NCBI GenBank assembly: GCA_943323725.2
Contig: CALPIW020000059.1
Coordinates: forward strand, 1-7,965
Source of the DNA: Polynucleobacter meluiroseus
Lineage (GTDB): Bacteria > Verrucomicrobiota > Verrucomicrobiia > Opitutales > UBA953
Direction: 5' to 3'
Length of the DNA stretch: 7,965 nt
The notes beneath the pieces are model-generated. The model was given only the letters and a program-made list of their open reading frames with translations. It made no database searches and was not told the DNA's origin. The number at the start of each line of letters is the position of its first letter. The stretch's first letter is position 1. The translations under genes and the position numbers were made by a program. Below, piece by piece: positions 1 to 6,335 of this stretch.

Positions 1-204
1 GTTGGCGAGCTTCAGCGTGGCGCCGATATCGTTTTCCGTCGCCGGGCGGATGACCGCCTCAGGCATGAAGGACAGGCGCATGTTATCGAACGACGCCGCG
101 AAGCAGGACGCCTCGTCGGTCCGGACGACTTCCGGGCCGAGCTTCGCCAGGAGGGCCTGGGTGGCGGCGGGATGCGTCTGGGCGGGAAGGCTCACGCCTC
201 CCAT
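1..204 (-). CDS. FAD-linked oxidase (GlcD-like), N-terminal part only
   Basis: The minus-strand reading frame from an ATG at 204 runs open to the window edge, giving 68 codons with no stop. The visible protein starts MGGVSLPAQTHPAAT and has the pattern AKLGPEVVRTD, then SFDNMRLSFMPEAVIRPAT, then NDIGATLKLAN. This is the usual opening of the type 4 FAD-binding (PCMH/GlcD-like) domain: a short helix, a variable stretch ending in a serine-aspartate region, then the 'P-x-A-V-x-R-P-x-T' strand before the FAD site. The family includes glycolate and D-lactate dehydrogenases. The substrate cannot be told, because the flavin- and substrate-binding parts lie outside the window. The gene begins 9 bases after the nadE stop on the same strand, so the two are probably co-transcribed. 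No Shine-Dalgarno sequence is seen before the ATG. A GTG at codon 4 is possible, but a GGAGG sits too close to it. Confidence 0.75.
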   Translation of the reverse strand, partial: MGGVSLPAQTHPAATQALLAKLGPEVVRTDEASCFAASFDNMRLSFMPEAVIRPATENDIGATLKLAN

Positions 205-213
205 CAAGCAGGG

Positions 214-2157
214 TTAGCCCAGTTCGGCAAGCCACGCTGTCGCCTCGGCGTCGGAAGGCATGCGCCAGTCACCGCGGGGGGAGAGGGCCAGCGAGCCTAC
301 CTTCGGGCCGTCGGGCATCACGGAACGCTTGAACTGCTGGCTGAAGAAGCGGTTCAGGAAGGAGCGCAGCCAGTGGCGGATCTCCGTCTGGTCATATTTC
401 CCGGCGAACGCGTGCTCGGCGATCCAGAGGACCTTCGAGGGGCGGAAGCCGTTGCGGATGACGTGATACAGGAAGAAGTCGTGCAGCTCGTAGGGGCCGA
501 CCAGCATTTCCGTCTGCTGGGCGATCTCGCCGTCGTCGCCGGGCGGGAGCAGTTCCGGGCTGACCGGGGTGGCCACGATGTCCTCGAGGATGGCGCGTTC
601 GGTGCCGACGTGGCGGGCGTGCGCGGCCCAGCCGACGAGGTGCTTCACCAAGGTCTTCGGCACGCCGATGTTCACGTGGTACATCGACATGTGGTCGGCG
701 TTGAACGTGCACCAGCCGAGCGCGGCCTCGGAAAGGTCGCCCGTGCCGACGACGAAGCCGTGGCTCTGGTTGGCGACGTCCATCAGGATCTGCGTACGCT
801 CGCGGGCCTGGGCGTTCTCGAAGGTGACGTCGTGCTTGCCGGTCGGGTGCTGGATGTCGCGCAGGTGGCGTTCGACGGCTTCGTTGATGGGGATCTCGCG
901 GGCGGTGATGCCGAGCGTCTCCATCAGGCGCATCGCGTTGACGCGCGTGCGGGCCGAGGTGCCAGGGCCGGGGAGGGTGAGGCCGATGATACCCTTGCGG
1001 TCGAGGCCGAGACGATTGAACGCCTCGAGCGTGACGAGCAGGGCGAGCGTGGAGTCGAGGCCGCCCGAGACTCCGATGACGACGTGTTTGAGGCCCGTGT
1101 GGCGGATGCGGCGGGCAAGGCCGGTGGACTGGATCGCGAAGATCTCCTGGCAGTTCTCGTCGCGGCGGTGCGGGTCCGACGGCACGAACGGGTGCTGGGT
1201 GAAACGGCGGCGGAGCTTCGGGGTCTGGCCGGTCGGGACGCCGAGGGTGAAGCCGACGACGCGGGGGCGGACCGCGACGGGAGCGCCGAAGAAGGTGCTG
1301 TTGCGGCGACGTTCGGCCGCGAGGCGGTCGAGGTCGATCTGCGAGACGATCAGGGCCAGGTCGAAGCGGAAGCGTTCGGATTCGCCGAGCACGATGCCGT
1401 TCTCGGCGATGAGGCCGTGGCCGCTGTAGACGATGTCGGTGCTCGACTCGCCGGCGCCGGCGGCGGCGTAGACATAGGCCGCGAGGCAGCGGGCGGACTG
1501 GGCCTTCACCAGGTCACGGCGGTAGGCGGCCTTGGTGAGGAGCTCGTCGCTGGCCGAAAGGTTGCAGAGCAGGGTGGCGCCGGCGAGGGCGAGCGGGCCG
1601 CTCGGGGGCTCGACGGCCCAGAGGTCTTCGCAGATCTCGATGCCGAGCACGCAGTCCGGCATGTCGGTCGCCTGGAAGAGGAGGTCGGTGCCGAAGGGGA
1701 CCTTCTGGCCGAGGAGTTCGATCTCGGCGACCGGGGCGACCCGGGCGGAGGCGAACCAGCGCTGCTCGTAGAACTCCCCCGTGTTGGGGAGGTGGGTCTT
1801 CGGGACGACGCCGAGGACCTTGCCGCGGGAAAGCGCCACGGCCACGTTGAAGAGGCGTCCGTTGACCTCCAGGGGGGCTCCGACGAGGGCGGTCAGGCCG
1901 AGCTTCGCGGTGGCCTCACAAACCTGCCCTAGGGCCTTCAGGGCGCCGTTGAGGAGGGTCCGCTGGCCGAAGAGGTCGCCGCAACTGTAGCCGGTCAGGC
2001 AAAGTTCGGGCAGGACGACGATTTCCACCCCCTCTTGGGCGGCTTTTTCCAGGGCCTGGATGATCAGGACGGCGTTGGCCGCAGGGTCCCCCAGACGGAG
2101 GGCCGGCGAGGCGGCCGCCACGGTCACAAAACCGTTCTGGTGGATGCGGTTGGACAT
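214..2157 (-). CDS. nadE: Glutamine-dependent NAD+ synthetase
   Basis: This cytoplasmic enzyme makes NAD+ from nicotinic acid adenine dinucleotide, ATP and glutamine. The 647-residue product has the long two-domain form. Residues about 9-300 are a nitrilase-like glutaminase domain with the Glu-Lys-Cys triad visible at E51 (VVLPELCLTGYS), K120 (GVVPKTHLPN) and C177 (GIEICEDLW). Residues about 340-647 are the ATP-dependent synthetase domain. It carries the pyrophosphatase-type loop SGGLDS at 364-369, GTGDLSEAALGW at 471-482, and a conserved tail with KYDQTEIRHWLRSFLNRFF. Triad spacing and length resemble the mycobacterial-type enzyme. The ATG at 2157 (MSNRIHQNGF) was chosen because the homologous region begins just after it. 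An in-frame ATG at 2178 would add seven residues. Neither start has a strong Shine-Dalgarno sequence. The gene diverges from thrB, and its product ends 9 bases before the next gene. Confidence 0.96.
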   Translation of the reverse strand: MSNRIHQNGFVTVAAASPALRLGDPAANAVLIIQALEKAAQEGVEIVVLPELCLTGYSCGDLFGQRTLLNGALKALGQVCEATAKLGLTALVGAPLEVNGRLFNVAVALSRGKVLGVVPKTHLPNTGEFYEQRWFASARVAPVAEIELLGQKVPFGTDLLFQATDMPDCVLGIEICEDLWAVEPPSGPLALAGATLLCNLSASDELLTKAAYRRDLVKAQSARCLAAYVYAAAGAGESSTDIVYSGHGLIAENGIVLGESERFRFDLALIVSQIDLDRLAAERRRNSTFFGAPVAVRPRVVGFTLGVPTGQTPKLRRRFTQHPFVPSDPHRRDENCQEIFAIQSTGLARRIRHTGLKHVVIGVSGGLDSTLALLVTLEAFNRLGLDRKGIIGLTLPGPGTSARTRVNAMRLMETLGITAREIPINEAVERHLRDIQHPTGKHDVTFENAQARERTQILMDVANQSHGFVVGTGDLSEAALGWCTFNADHMSMYHVNIGVPKTLVKHLVGWAAHARHVGTERAILEDIVATPVSPELLPPGDDGEIAQQTEMLVGPYELHDFFLYHVIRNGFRPSKVLWIAEHAFAGKYDQTEIRHWLRSFLNRFFSQQFKRSVMPDGPKVGSLALSPRGDWRMPSDAEATAWLAELG

Positions 2158-2242
2158 CAAAGGACTGGTATCCGTCATGTTCACCGTTGACCGAAGGGGA
2201 GGCAACCCGAAAGGTCTGCCCAACCCTGTCAAAGGGGGTCCT
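2158..2242. promoter_or_regulatory. Divergent intergenic region between nadE and thrB
   Basis: These 85 bases separate two genes transcribed away from each other, so promoters for both must lie here or inside the neighbouring coding ends. On the minus strand a perfect TTGACA hexamer is present (2232 to 2227), but no convincing TATAAT-like box follows at 16-18 bases. On the plus strand TTGACC occurs at 2187-2192, with only the poor AAAGGT 17 bases further on. CAACCC occurs twice, at 2203-2208 and 2221-2226. No attenuator hairpin or threonine-rich leader peptide is seen. That promoters are here is inferred from gene layout; the exact boxes are not established. Confidence 0.4.
2231..2238 (+). 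promoter_or_regulatory. Ribosome binding site of thrB
   Basis: AAAGGGGG lies 4 bases before the ATG at 2243. It decides the thrB start in favour of MSAQPLKEV over the longer in-frame start at 2177, whose extra residues (MFTVDRRGGNPKG...) have no counterpart in homoserine kinases. It overlaps the minus-strand TTGACA hexamer by two bases. Confidence 0.6.
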
Positions 2243-3196
2243 ATGTCCGCCCAGCCGCTCAAAGAAGTCCGTATCTTTTCGCCTGCCACCGTGGCCAACG
2301 TGGCCTGCGGTTTCGACGTGCTTGGCTTCTGCATCGACGCCCCCGGCGACGAGATCGTGGCCCGCTTCTCGTCCACCCCCGGCCTCCGTATCACCAAGAT
2401 CACCGGCGACGACGGCCGCCTGCCCCTCGACTCCAAGAAGAACACCGCCGGCGTCTCCGCCCACGCGCTGCTCCGCCACCTCGGCAAGAGCGACCTCGGC
2501 ATCGAGATGGAGATCCATAAGAAGATGCCCTTCGGCAGCGGCCTCGGCTCCAGCGCCGCGAGCGCGGTCGGCGGCGCCTTCGTCGTCAACCGTCTCCTCG
2601 GTGATCCGCTGACGCGTCGTCAGCTCCTGCCTTTCGTGGTCGCCGGCGAAGCCGCGGCCGATGGCGCCTGGCACGCCGACAACGTCGGCCCGTGCCTCCT
2701 CGGCGGCATCACCCTCATCCGTTCCAACGCCGAGCTCGACGTCATGGACGTGCCGATCCCGGAGCGCCTCTGGGCCGCGGTGGTGCACCCGGACATCGTC
2801 GTGCTGACCAAGGTCGCCCGCGAGATCATGCCGCGCCAGATCCAGCTCGAGACCTCCACGCAGCAGAGCGGCAACCTCGGCGGCCTGCTGTGCGGCTTCT
2901 TCAAGAGCGACTACGCGCTCATCGGTCGCTCGCTCCATGACCTCATCGCCGAGCCGCATCGCCACCGCCTGATCCCCGAGTTCTACCGCGCCAAGACCGC
3001 CGCCATGGCCGCCGGCGCGCTGGGCTTCTCGATCTCCGGCGCCGGTCCCAGCGTGTTCGCGCTCTGCGAAGGCGAAGAGACCGCCCGCAAGGTCGCCGCC
3101 GCCGTCGCCGCCGTGTTCTCGTCGGTGCCGATCAAGGCCACGCCTTACGTCTCGCGCATCAATCCCAAGGGTGTCCATGTCCTCTCCGAGTCCTAA
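2243..3196 (+). CDS. thrB: Homoserine kinase
   Basis: ThrB uses ATP to phosphorylate L-homoserine to O-phospho-L-homoserine, the step before threonine synthase. The 317-residue product is close to the usual family length (about 310). It shows all three GHMP-kinase signatures. Motif 1 is SPATVANVACGFDVLG at 13-28. Motif 2, the ATP-binding glycine-rich loop, is MPFGSGLGSSAAS at 95-107. Motif 3 is SISGAGPSVFAL at 263-274. HADNVGPCLLGG at 144-155 matches the conserved 'G/A-D-N-V-A-P' substrate region of homoserine kinases and separates it from other GHMP kinases. The end (PYVSRINPKGVHVL) is also typical. The gene overlaps thrC by 20 bases, so the two are surely one transcript. No homoserine dehydrogenase or aspartokinase gene is visible; these must be elsewhere. 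Confidence 0.96.
   Translation: MSAQPLKEVRIFSPATVANVACGFDVLGFCIDAPGDEIVARFSSTPGLRITKITGDDGRLPLDSKKNTAGVSAHALLRHLGKSDLGIEMEIHKKMPFGSGLGSSAASAVGGAFVVNRLLGDPLTRRQLLPFVVAGEAAADGAWHADNVGPCLLGGITLIRSNAELDVMDVPIPERLWAAVVHPDIVVLTKVAREIMPRQIQLETSTQQSGNLGGLLCGFFKSDYALIGRSLHDLIAEPHRHRLIPEFYRAKTAAMAAGALGFSISGAGPSVFALCEGEETARKVAAAVAAVFSSVPIKATPYVSRINPKGVHVLSES
3167..3171 (+). promoter_or_regulatory. Ribosome binding site of thrC inside thrB
   Basis: AAGGG lies within the last codons of thrB, 5 bases before the ATG at 3177. This spacing favours that ATG over the in-frame GTG at 3171, which overlaps the site itself. Translation of thrC is probably coupled to that of thrB. Confidence 0.5.
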
Positions 3197-4511
3197 GTTG
3201 GAATTCGTCTCCACCGCCGACGCCTCCTGTCGCGGCTCCCTGCGTGATGTGCTGCTGTCGGCCATGCCCGCCAAGGGCGGCCTCTGGGTGCCGACGCATA
3301 TCCCGCAGATCGCGCCCGACTTCGTGGAGCGCCATCGCGACGCCTCCTACGCCGACCTCGCCGAGGCCGTCGTGGCCCCTTATTTCGGTGAGGTGCTCGG
3401 CCCGGCGGTGCTCCGTCAGCTCTGCCAGGAAGCCTTCAACTTCCCGGTGCCGCTCGTGCGTCCGGAGAAGTTCAAGGGCACCCCGGCCGAACGCATCGCC
3501 GTCCTCGAACTCTTCCAAGGCCCCTCCGCGGCCTTCAAGGACTTCGCCGTCCGCACCCTCGTGCGGGTCACCGCGCGCGTGCTCGGCGATGAGTTCCCGC
3601 AGTTGACCGTCCTCGCCGCGACCTCCGGGGATACCGGCGCCGCCGTGACCGAAGCCTGCGCCGGCGTCCCTGGCGTCCGCGCCGTGGTCCTCTATCCCCG
3701 CATCGGCGTCAGCGGCGTGCAGGAATCCCAGATCGCGCGCCCCCGTCCCGGCGTGGTCGCCCTTTCCGTCGATGGCACGTTCGACGACTGTCAGGCGATG
3801 GTGAAGCGCGCGCTGGCCGACGAGTCCCTGCGTCGCCATCGCCCGCTGCTCACCGCGAACTCGATCAACCCGGTGCGGCTGATCGCGCAGGTGCCGTTCG
3901 CCTTCCACGCCAAGCGCCTGTTGGCTCCCGGCCGTCGCATGGGCATCGTGGTGCCTTCGGGTAACCTCGGTAACGTCGGCGCCGTGCAGCTCGCGCGTCG
4001 CATGGGCCTGGACGTCGCCGCGCTCGTCGCCGCGACCAATACCAATTCGCCGCTGCCCGACCTCTTCGCCACCGGCGAGTATCGTCCGCGTCGCGCCGTC
4101 CCTACGGCCTCCAACGCCATGGACATCGGCGACCCGAACAACCTCAGCCGATTGCTCGCCTGGCGCGACGGCGGCCCCTCCGTGGAAGCCGTCACCGTCG
4201 ACGACGTCGCCACCCTCGACGCCATGCGTCGCGTCCGCGACGCCAGCGGTTACATCCTCTGTCCGCACTCCGCCGTCGGCTGGAAGGCCGCCGAGGACCT
4301 CCTGGCCCGTGATGGCGCCAAACTCGACGACGTCATCGTCTTCGGTACCGCTCACCCCGCCAAGTTCCCGGACGTCCTGCAGCAGGCTTTCGGCGACGCC
4401 CATGCCTCGCGCTTCCCCGGCGACCTGCCGGCACCGGCTCCGCTCAGGATCGGCAACGACTTCGAGGCCGTCCGCAAGGTCCTCGAATCCGAAGCCGGCT
4501 TCGGTCGCTGA
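3177..4511 (+). CDS. thrC: Threonine synthase
   Basis: This PLP-dependent enzyme converts O-phosphohomoserine and water to threonine and phosphate. The 444-residue product belongs to the long, E. coli/yeast-like type. The N-terminal part (EFVSTADASCRGSLRDVLL, then GGLWVPTHIPQ) is the family's helical domain. The PLP lysine is K121 in FQGPSAAFKDFAVRTL. ATSGDTGAAV (148-157), NSINPVRLIAQ (229-239) and the phosphate-binding loop VPSGNLGNVG (259-268) follow. Then come SNAMDIGDPNN (312-322), the PHSAVGWKA stretch and TAHPAKFPD (391-399), all at expected spacing. Differences from E. coli are mild: GPSAAFKDF for GPTLAFKDF, and PSGNLGN for PSGNFGD. The enzyme is expected to be active and cytoplasmic. 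It is second in the thrBC operon, and nothing follows it on this strand within the window. Confidence 0.96.
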   Translation: MSSPSPKLEFVSTADASCRGSLRDVLLSAMPAKGGLWVPTHIPQIAPDFVERHRDASYADLAEAVVAPYFGEVLGPAVLRQLCQEAFNFPVPLVRPEKFKGTPAERIAVLELFQGPSAAFKDFAVRTLVRVTARVLGDEFPQLTVLAATSGDTGAAVTEACAGVPGVRAVVLYPRIGVSGVQESQIARPRPGVVALSVDGTFDDCQAMVKRALADESLRRHRPLLTANSINPVRLIAQVPFAFHAKRLLAPGRRMGIVVPSGNLGNVGAVQLARRMGLDVAALVAATNTNSPLPDLFATGEYRPRRAVPTASNAMDIGDPNNLSRLLAWRDGGPSVEAVTVDDVATLDAMRRVRDASGYILCPHSAVGWKAAEDLLARDGAKLDDVIVFGTAHPAKFPDVLQQAFGDAHASRFPGDLPAPAPLRIGNDFEAVRKVLESEAGFGR

Positions 4512-4521
4512 GCCGGGCACG

Positions 4522-4543
4522 AAAAAGCCGCCTGACGGCGGCT
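4522..4543 (-). terminator. Intrinsic terminator of the exb operon
   Basis: Read on the minus strand, a 7-bp perfect stem (AGCCGCC / GGCGGCT) with a 4-base loop GTCA is followed directly by TTTTTC. It starts 25 bases after the stop of the last exbD gene. In the plus direction the stem is followed by GTCTTCG, not a T-run, so it should work best for the minus-strand operon and only weakly, if at all, for thrC. It sits in the 56-base convergent gap. Confidence 0.75.
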
Positions 4544-4567
4544 GTCTTCGTCGGCTGATCGCCCGGT

Positions 4568-5011
4568 TTATTCCGTGTCGGACACCGCGAACGTCACGTT
4601 CGTGATGTTCGCCTTGGCCAGGATATCGAGGACGTTGATCACGCGCTCGTAGCGGGCGTTCTCTTCGGCCTGCACCGTGATGAGCAGCTTGGTCTTGGAC
4701 TGCTCGGCGGCCTGACCCATCAGCTTCATCTGGTTGTAGAGGTTCTCGAGGAGCTTGTCGCCGGGGGCGCCGACCGGATCTTCGTTAAGGGTGACCTCGC
4801 CGGTCTCGCTCACGCCGATCGTGACTTCATCGGGAAGTTCGGTCTCCTTGGCGGTCTCCGCGTTGCCGGGGAGGGTCGTCTTGAGTTCGTGCTCCACCTT
4901 GACGGCGCCGGCCATGACCATGAAGAAGAGCATGATCACGAAGACCACGTCGATCATCGGGGCGATCTGGAAGCCCGGAGCGGCGTCGGGAGCCTGTTCT
5001 TTCTGTTTCAT
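4568..5011 (-). CDS. exbD: ExbD/TolR-family biopolymer transport protein, copy 1 (distal)
   Basis: This inner-membrane protein works with an ExbB/TolQ channel to turn the proton gradient into mechanical work on envelope partners. The 147-residue product has a short cytoplasmic tail (MKQKEQAPDAAPG). One membrane helix follows (about 15-37), with the motif FQIAPMIDVVFVIMLFFMVM. The key proton-path aspartate is D21 (E. coli ExbD D25). The rest is a periplasmic domain ending in LLITVQAEENARYERVINVL and ITNVTFAV, the family's C-terminal pattern. It begins 3 bases after the upstream exbD stop, with a good ribosome site, and is the last gene before the terminator. TolR is an alternative family name; the sequence alone does not decide between TonB-type and Tol-type roles. 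Confidence 0.93.
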   Translation of the reverse strand: MKQKEQAPDAAPGFQIAPMIDVVFVIMLFFMVMAGAVKVEHELKTTLPGNAETAKETELPDEVTIGVSETGEVTLNEDPVGAPGDKLLENLYNQMKLMGQAAEQSKTKLLITVQAEENARYERVINVLDILAKANITNVTFAVSDTE

Positions 5012-5014
5012 GGC

Positions 5015-5455
5015 TTATTCCTCGTGGTTGAGGCCGGAGAAGGCGATGTTGTCGATGCCCGCTTCGGCGCCCCATTCGAGGGCCTTGGAGACATACTTGG
5101 CGTGGCACTCCTTGTCGGCGCGGACCAGCAGGCGGTACTTTTCGTTGCTGCCTTTGCGGTCGGAGAGTTCCTTGGCGATGCCTTCCTTGTCGTTCGGGTC
5201 GAGTTCGCGGTCGTCGAGCTTGTACTTGGCCTGGCCCGTGGTCTTATCCCACGAGATGTTGATCAAGCCGGCCGCGGCCTTGTCGTCTCGCTTGACGCCG
5301 TTGGAGGCGACCGGGAGCGAGATGTTCTTGTCGACTTTGAGCACCTGCGAGGAGGTGATCGACATGAAGAAGATGAGCAGCACCAGGAGCACGTCGATCA
5401 TCGGCGCGACCTGGAACTCCGGTTCGCCTTCTCCGCCTCCGCCTCCGCCTGCCAT
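5015..5455 (-). CDS. exbD: ExbD/TolR-family biopolymer transport protein, copy 2 (proximal)
   Basis: This is a second ExbD-type subunit of 146 residues, clearly paralogous to its downstream neighbour. The membrane motif is EFQVAPMIDVLLVLLIFFMS, with the conserved aspartate again at residue 21. The cytoplasmic tail is unusual: MAGGGGGGEGEPE, a run of six glycines encoded by a hexanucleotide repeat. The periplasmic part (about residues 38-146) ends in YRLLVRADKECHAKYVSKAL and AGIDNIAFSGL, matching the family pattern, and has one cysteine (in KECHAKY). The middle of this domain, with DKTTGQAKYKLDDRELDPND, differs strongly from the other copy, so the two probably contact different partners. The start is the ATG at 5455, 32 bases after the exbB stop, with no clear Shine-Dalgarno sequence before it. 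Confidence 0.93.
   Translation of the reverse strand: MAGGGGGGEGEPEFQVAPMIDVLLVLLIFFMSITSSQVLKVDKNISLPVASNGVKRDDKAAAGLINISWDKTTGQAKYKLDDRELDPNDKEGIAKELSDRKGSNEKYRLLVRADKECHAKYVSKALEWGAEAGIDNIAFSGLNHEE
5018..5023 (-). promoter_or_regulatory. Ribosome binding site of distal exbD
   Basis: GAGGAA, formed by the last two sense codons (Glu-Glu) of the proximal exbD, lies 6 bases before the ATG at 5011. It is the clearest Shine-Dalgarno site of this operon and suggests coupled translation of the two ExbD proteins. Confidence 0.6.
5433..5450. repeat. Three tandem CCGCCT hexamers in the exbD start region
   Basis: CCGCCT occurs three times without interruption (5433-5438, 5439-5444, 5445-5450). It encodes the glycine run at residues 4-9 of the proximal ExbD. 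A gain or loss of one unit would change the tail by two glycines and keep the frame. Confidence 0.85.
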
Positions 5456-5487
5456 GGTTGTGCTGCTGGTTTAGGGGTGGAAGGGAC

Positions 5488-6282
5488 TTAGCCCTGGACG
5501 TTCGAAGAGGCGCTCCAGTCGGGCTTGGCGGCGTAGATCTCTTCGTCGCCGACCTTGCGGCCTTCGACTTCGTCGTAGGGGAAAGCGCGGAAGAGGCCGG
5601 TCACGATCTCGGTGATGTCGTGGATGCCCTTGTTGATGCGGTTGGCCAGGAGGTAGTAGGCGATGAACGCCGGGATCGCGATGAAGAGGCCGGAGGCGGT
5701 CGCCACGAGCACTTCGCCGATCGCGCCGGAGAGCTTGGAGGGGTCACCCACGCCGGAGGTGCCGAGGGTTTCGAACGCGCTCATCATGCCCGTCACCGTG
5801 CCGGTGAGGCCGATCATCGGGGTGCAGACGCCGATCACGGAGAGGTAGGAGGAGCGGCCCTTGAGTTCGCCCTGGATGCGGACGATTTCGGAGAGGATGG
5901 CCTCTTCGGTCATGGTCTTGCCATCCGGGGTGAAGGCGACGCCCGCCCGCACGACGTCGGCGACCGGGGAGCCGGCGGACTTGGCGAAGGCGTAGGCGCC
6001 GACGTAGTCGCCCTTCTTGAAGAGCTCACGGAGCTGGGTGACGTGCTCGGCGGGGTACATCTTGCCGGCGCTGGTCTTGATGAAGCCGTCGACCATGAAC
6101 CACATCATGGCCACGGAGCAGAGGGTGATCGGGTACATGACCCAGCCGCCTTCGATGAAGAGGTCGGCGAGGGTCTTGTGGTGCACGCCGGCAGCGGCGG
6201 CGGCCTCCTGGGCCGAGGCGGTGGCGGTCAGCAGGCCGAGAAGGGCGGTGCTGAGGAGGGCGGACCGTAGGTTCATCTTCAT
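5488..6282 (-). CDS. exbB: MotA/TolQ/ExbB-family proton channel protein with signal peptide
   Basis: This is the channel subunit that, with ExbD, uses proton flow to drive outer-membrane or envelope processes. The 264-residue product opens with a likely cleavable signal peptide: MKMNLR, the hydrophobic SALLSTALLGLLTATA, then an ASA-Q cleavage site near residues 24/25. A short Ala-rich linker follows. The three channel helices come next: about 46-64 (GWVMYPITLCSVAMMWFMV), about 147-168 in the family signature TPMIGLTGTVTGMMSAF, and about 190-212 (EVLVATASGLFIAIPAFIAYY). The threonines in GLTGTVTG and LVATASG match conserved pore positions. The cytoplasmic loop (about 70-145) is as expected. 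The ATG at 6282 was chosen because it starts the signal peptide; a GTG at 6339 would overlap the previous gene. Signal-peptide forms of ExbB are known in some bacteria, so this is notable but not unique. Confidence 0.93.
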   Translation of the reverse strand: MKMNLRSALLSTALLGLLTATASAQEAAAAAGVHHKTLADLFIEGGWVMYPITLCSVAMMWFMVDGFIKTSAGKMYPAEHVTQLRELFKKGDYVGAYAFAKSAGSPVADVVRAGVAFTPDGKTMTEEAILSEIVRIQGELKGRSSYLSVIGVCTPMIGLTGTVTGMMSAFETLGTSGVGDPSKLSGAIGEVLVATASGLFIAIPAFIAYYLLANRINKGIHDITEIVTGLFRAFPYDEVEGRKVGDEEIYAAKPDWSASSNVQG

Positions 6283-6335
6283 GATGATGGGGTGTAGGTT
6301 GGTATCTAGGTTAGGTTTTGGAAAGGGGCAAGGAC
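6283..6335 (-). promoter_or_regulatory. 53-base gap before exbB with AACCTA repeats
   Basis: This is the largest gap inside the minus-strand operon and is richer in A and T than its surroundings. On the minus strand AACCTA occurs at 6317-6312, 6312-6307 and 6300-6295, and once more just inside exbB at 6273-6268. A weak promoter-like pair, TTGCCC (6331-6326) and TAGATA (6308-6303) with 17 bases between, could drive exbB separately from the TPR genes. The match to consensus is poor (4/6 and 3/6). No Shine-Dalgarno sequence precedes the exbB start. Confidence 0.2.

Noticed and set aside
172..1932. A 586-codon open frame on the plus strand opposite nadE
   Set aside because: It lies antisense to a gene with full catalytic motifs. 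Its translation is low-complexity Ala/Gly/Glu/Asp/Arg sequence with no family motif, as expected from GC-rich codon bias on the other strand.
2177..2242. N-terminal extension of thrB from the ATG at 2177
   Set aside because: The extra 22 residues have no match to homoserine kinase N-termini, and a purine-rich ribosome site precedes the ATG at 2243.
2158..2242. Threonine attenuator or riboswitch before thrB
   Set aside because: The leader is too short. It has no Thr/Ile-rich leader peptide, no terminator hairpin and no recognisable aptamer.
2158..2589. Upstream extension of the nadE frame to position 2589
   Set aside because: The frame is open only because it runs antisense through thrB. Homology to NAD+ synthetase starts near residue 8 after the ATG at 2157.
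3159..4520. A 453-codon open frame on the minus strand opposite thrC
   Set aside because: It is a shadow of thrC. The product is rich in His, Gly, Ala, Asp and Glu, with no recognisable domain, and thrC has all the threonine synthase motifs.
4889..6270. Long plus-strand frames opposite the exbD and exbB genes (200 and 270 codons)
   Set aside because: The minus-strand genes have clear membrane motifs. These frames are mirror products rich in Asp, His, Gly and Ala.
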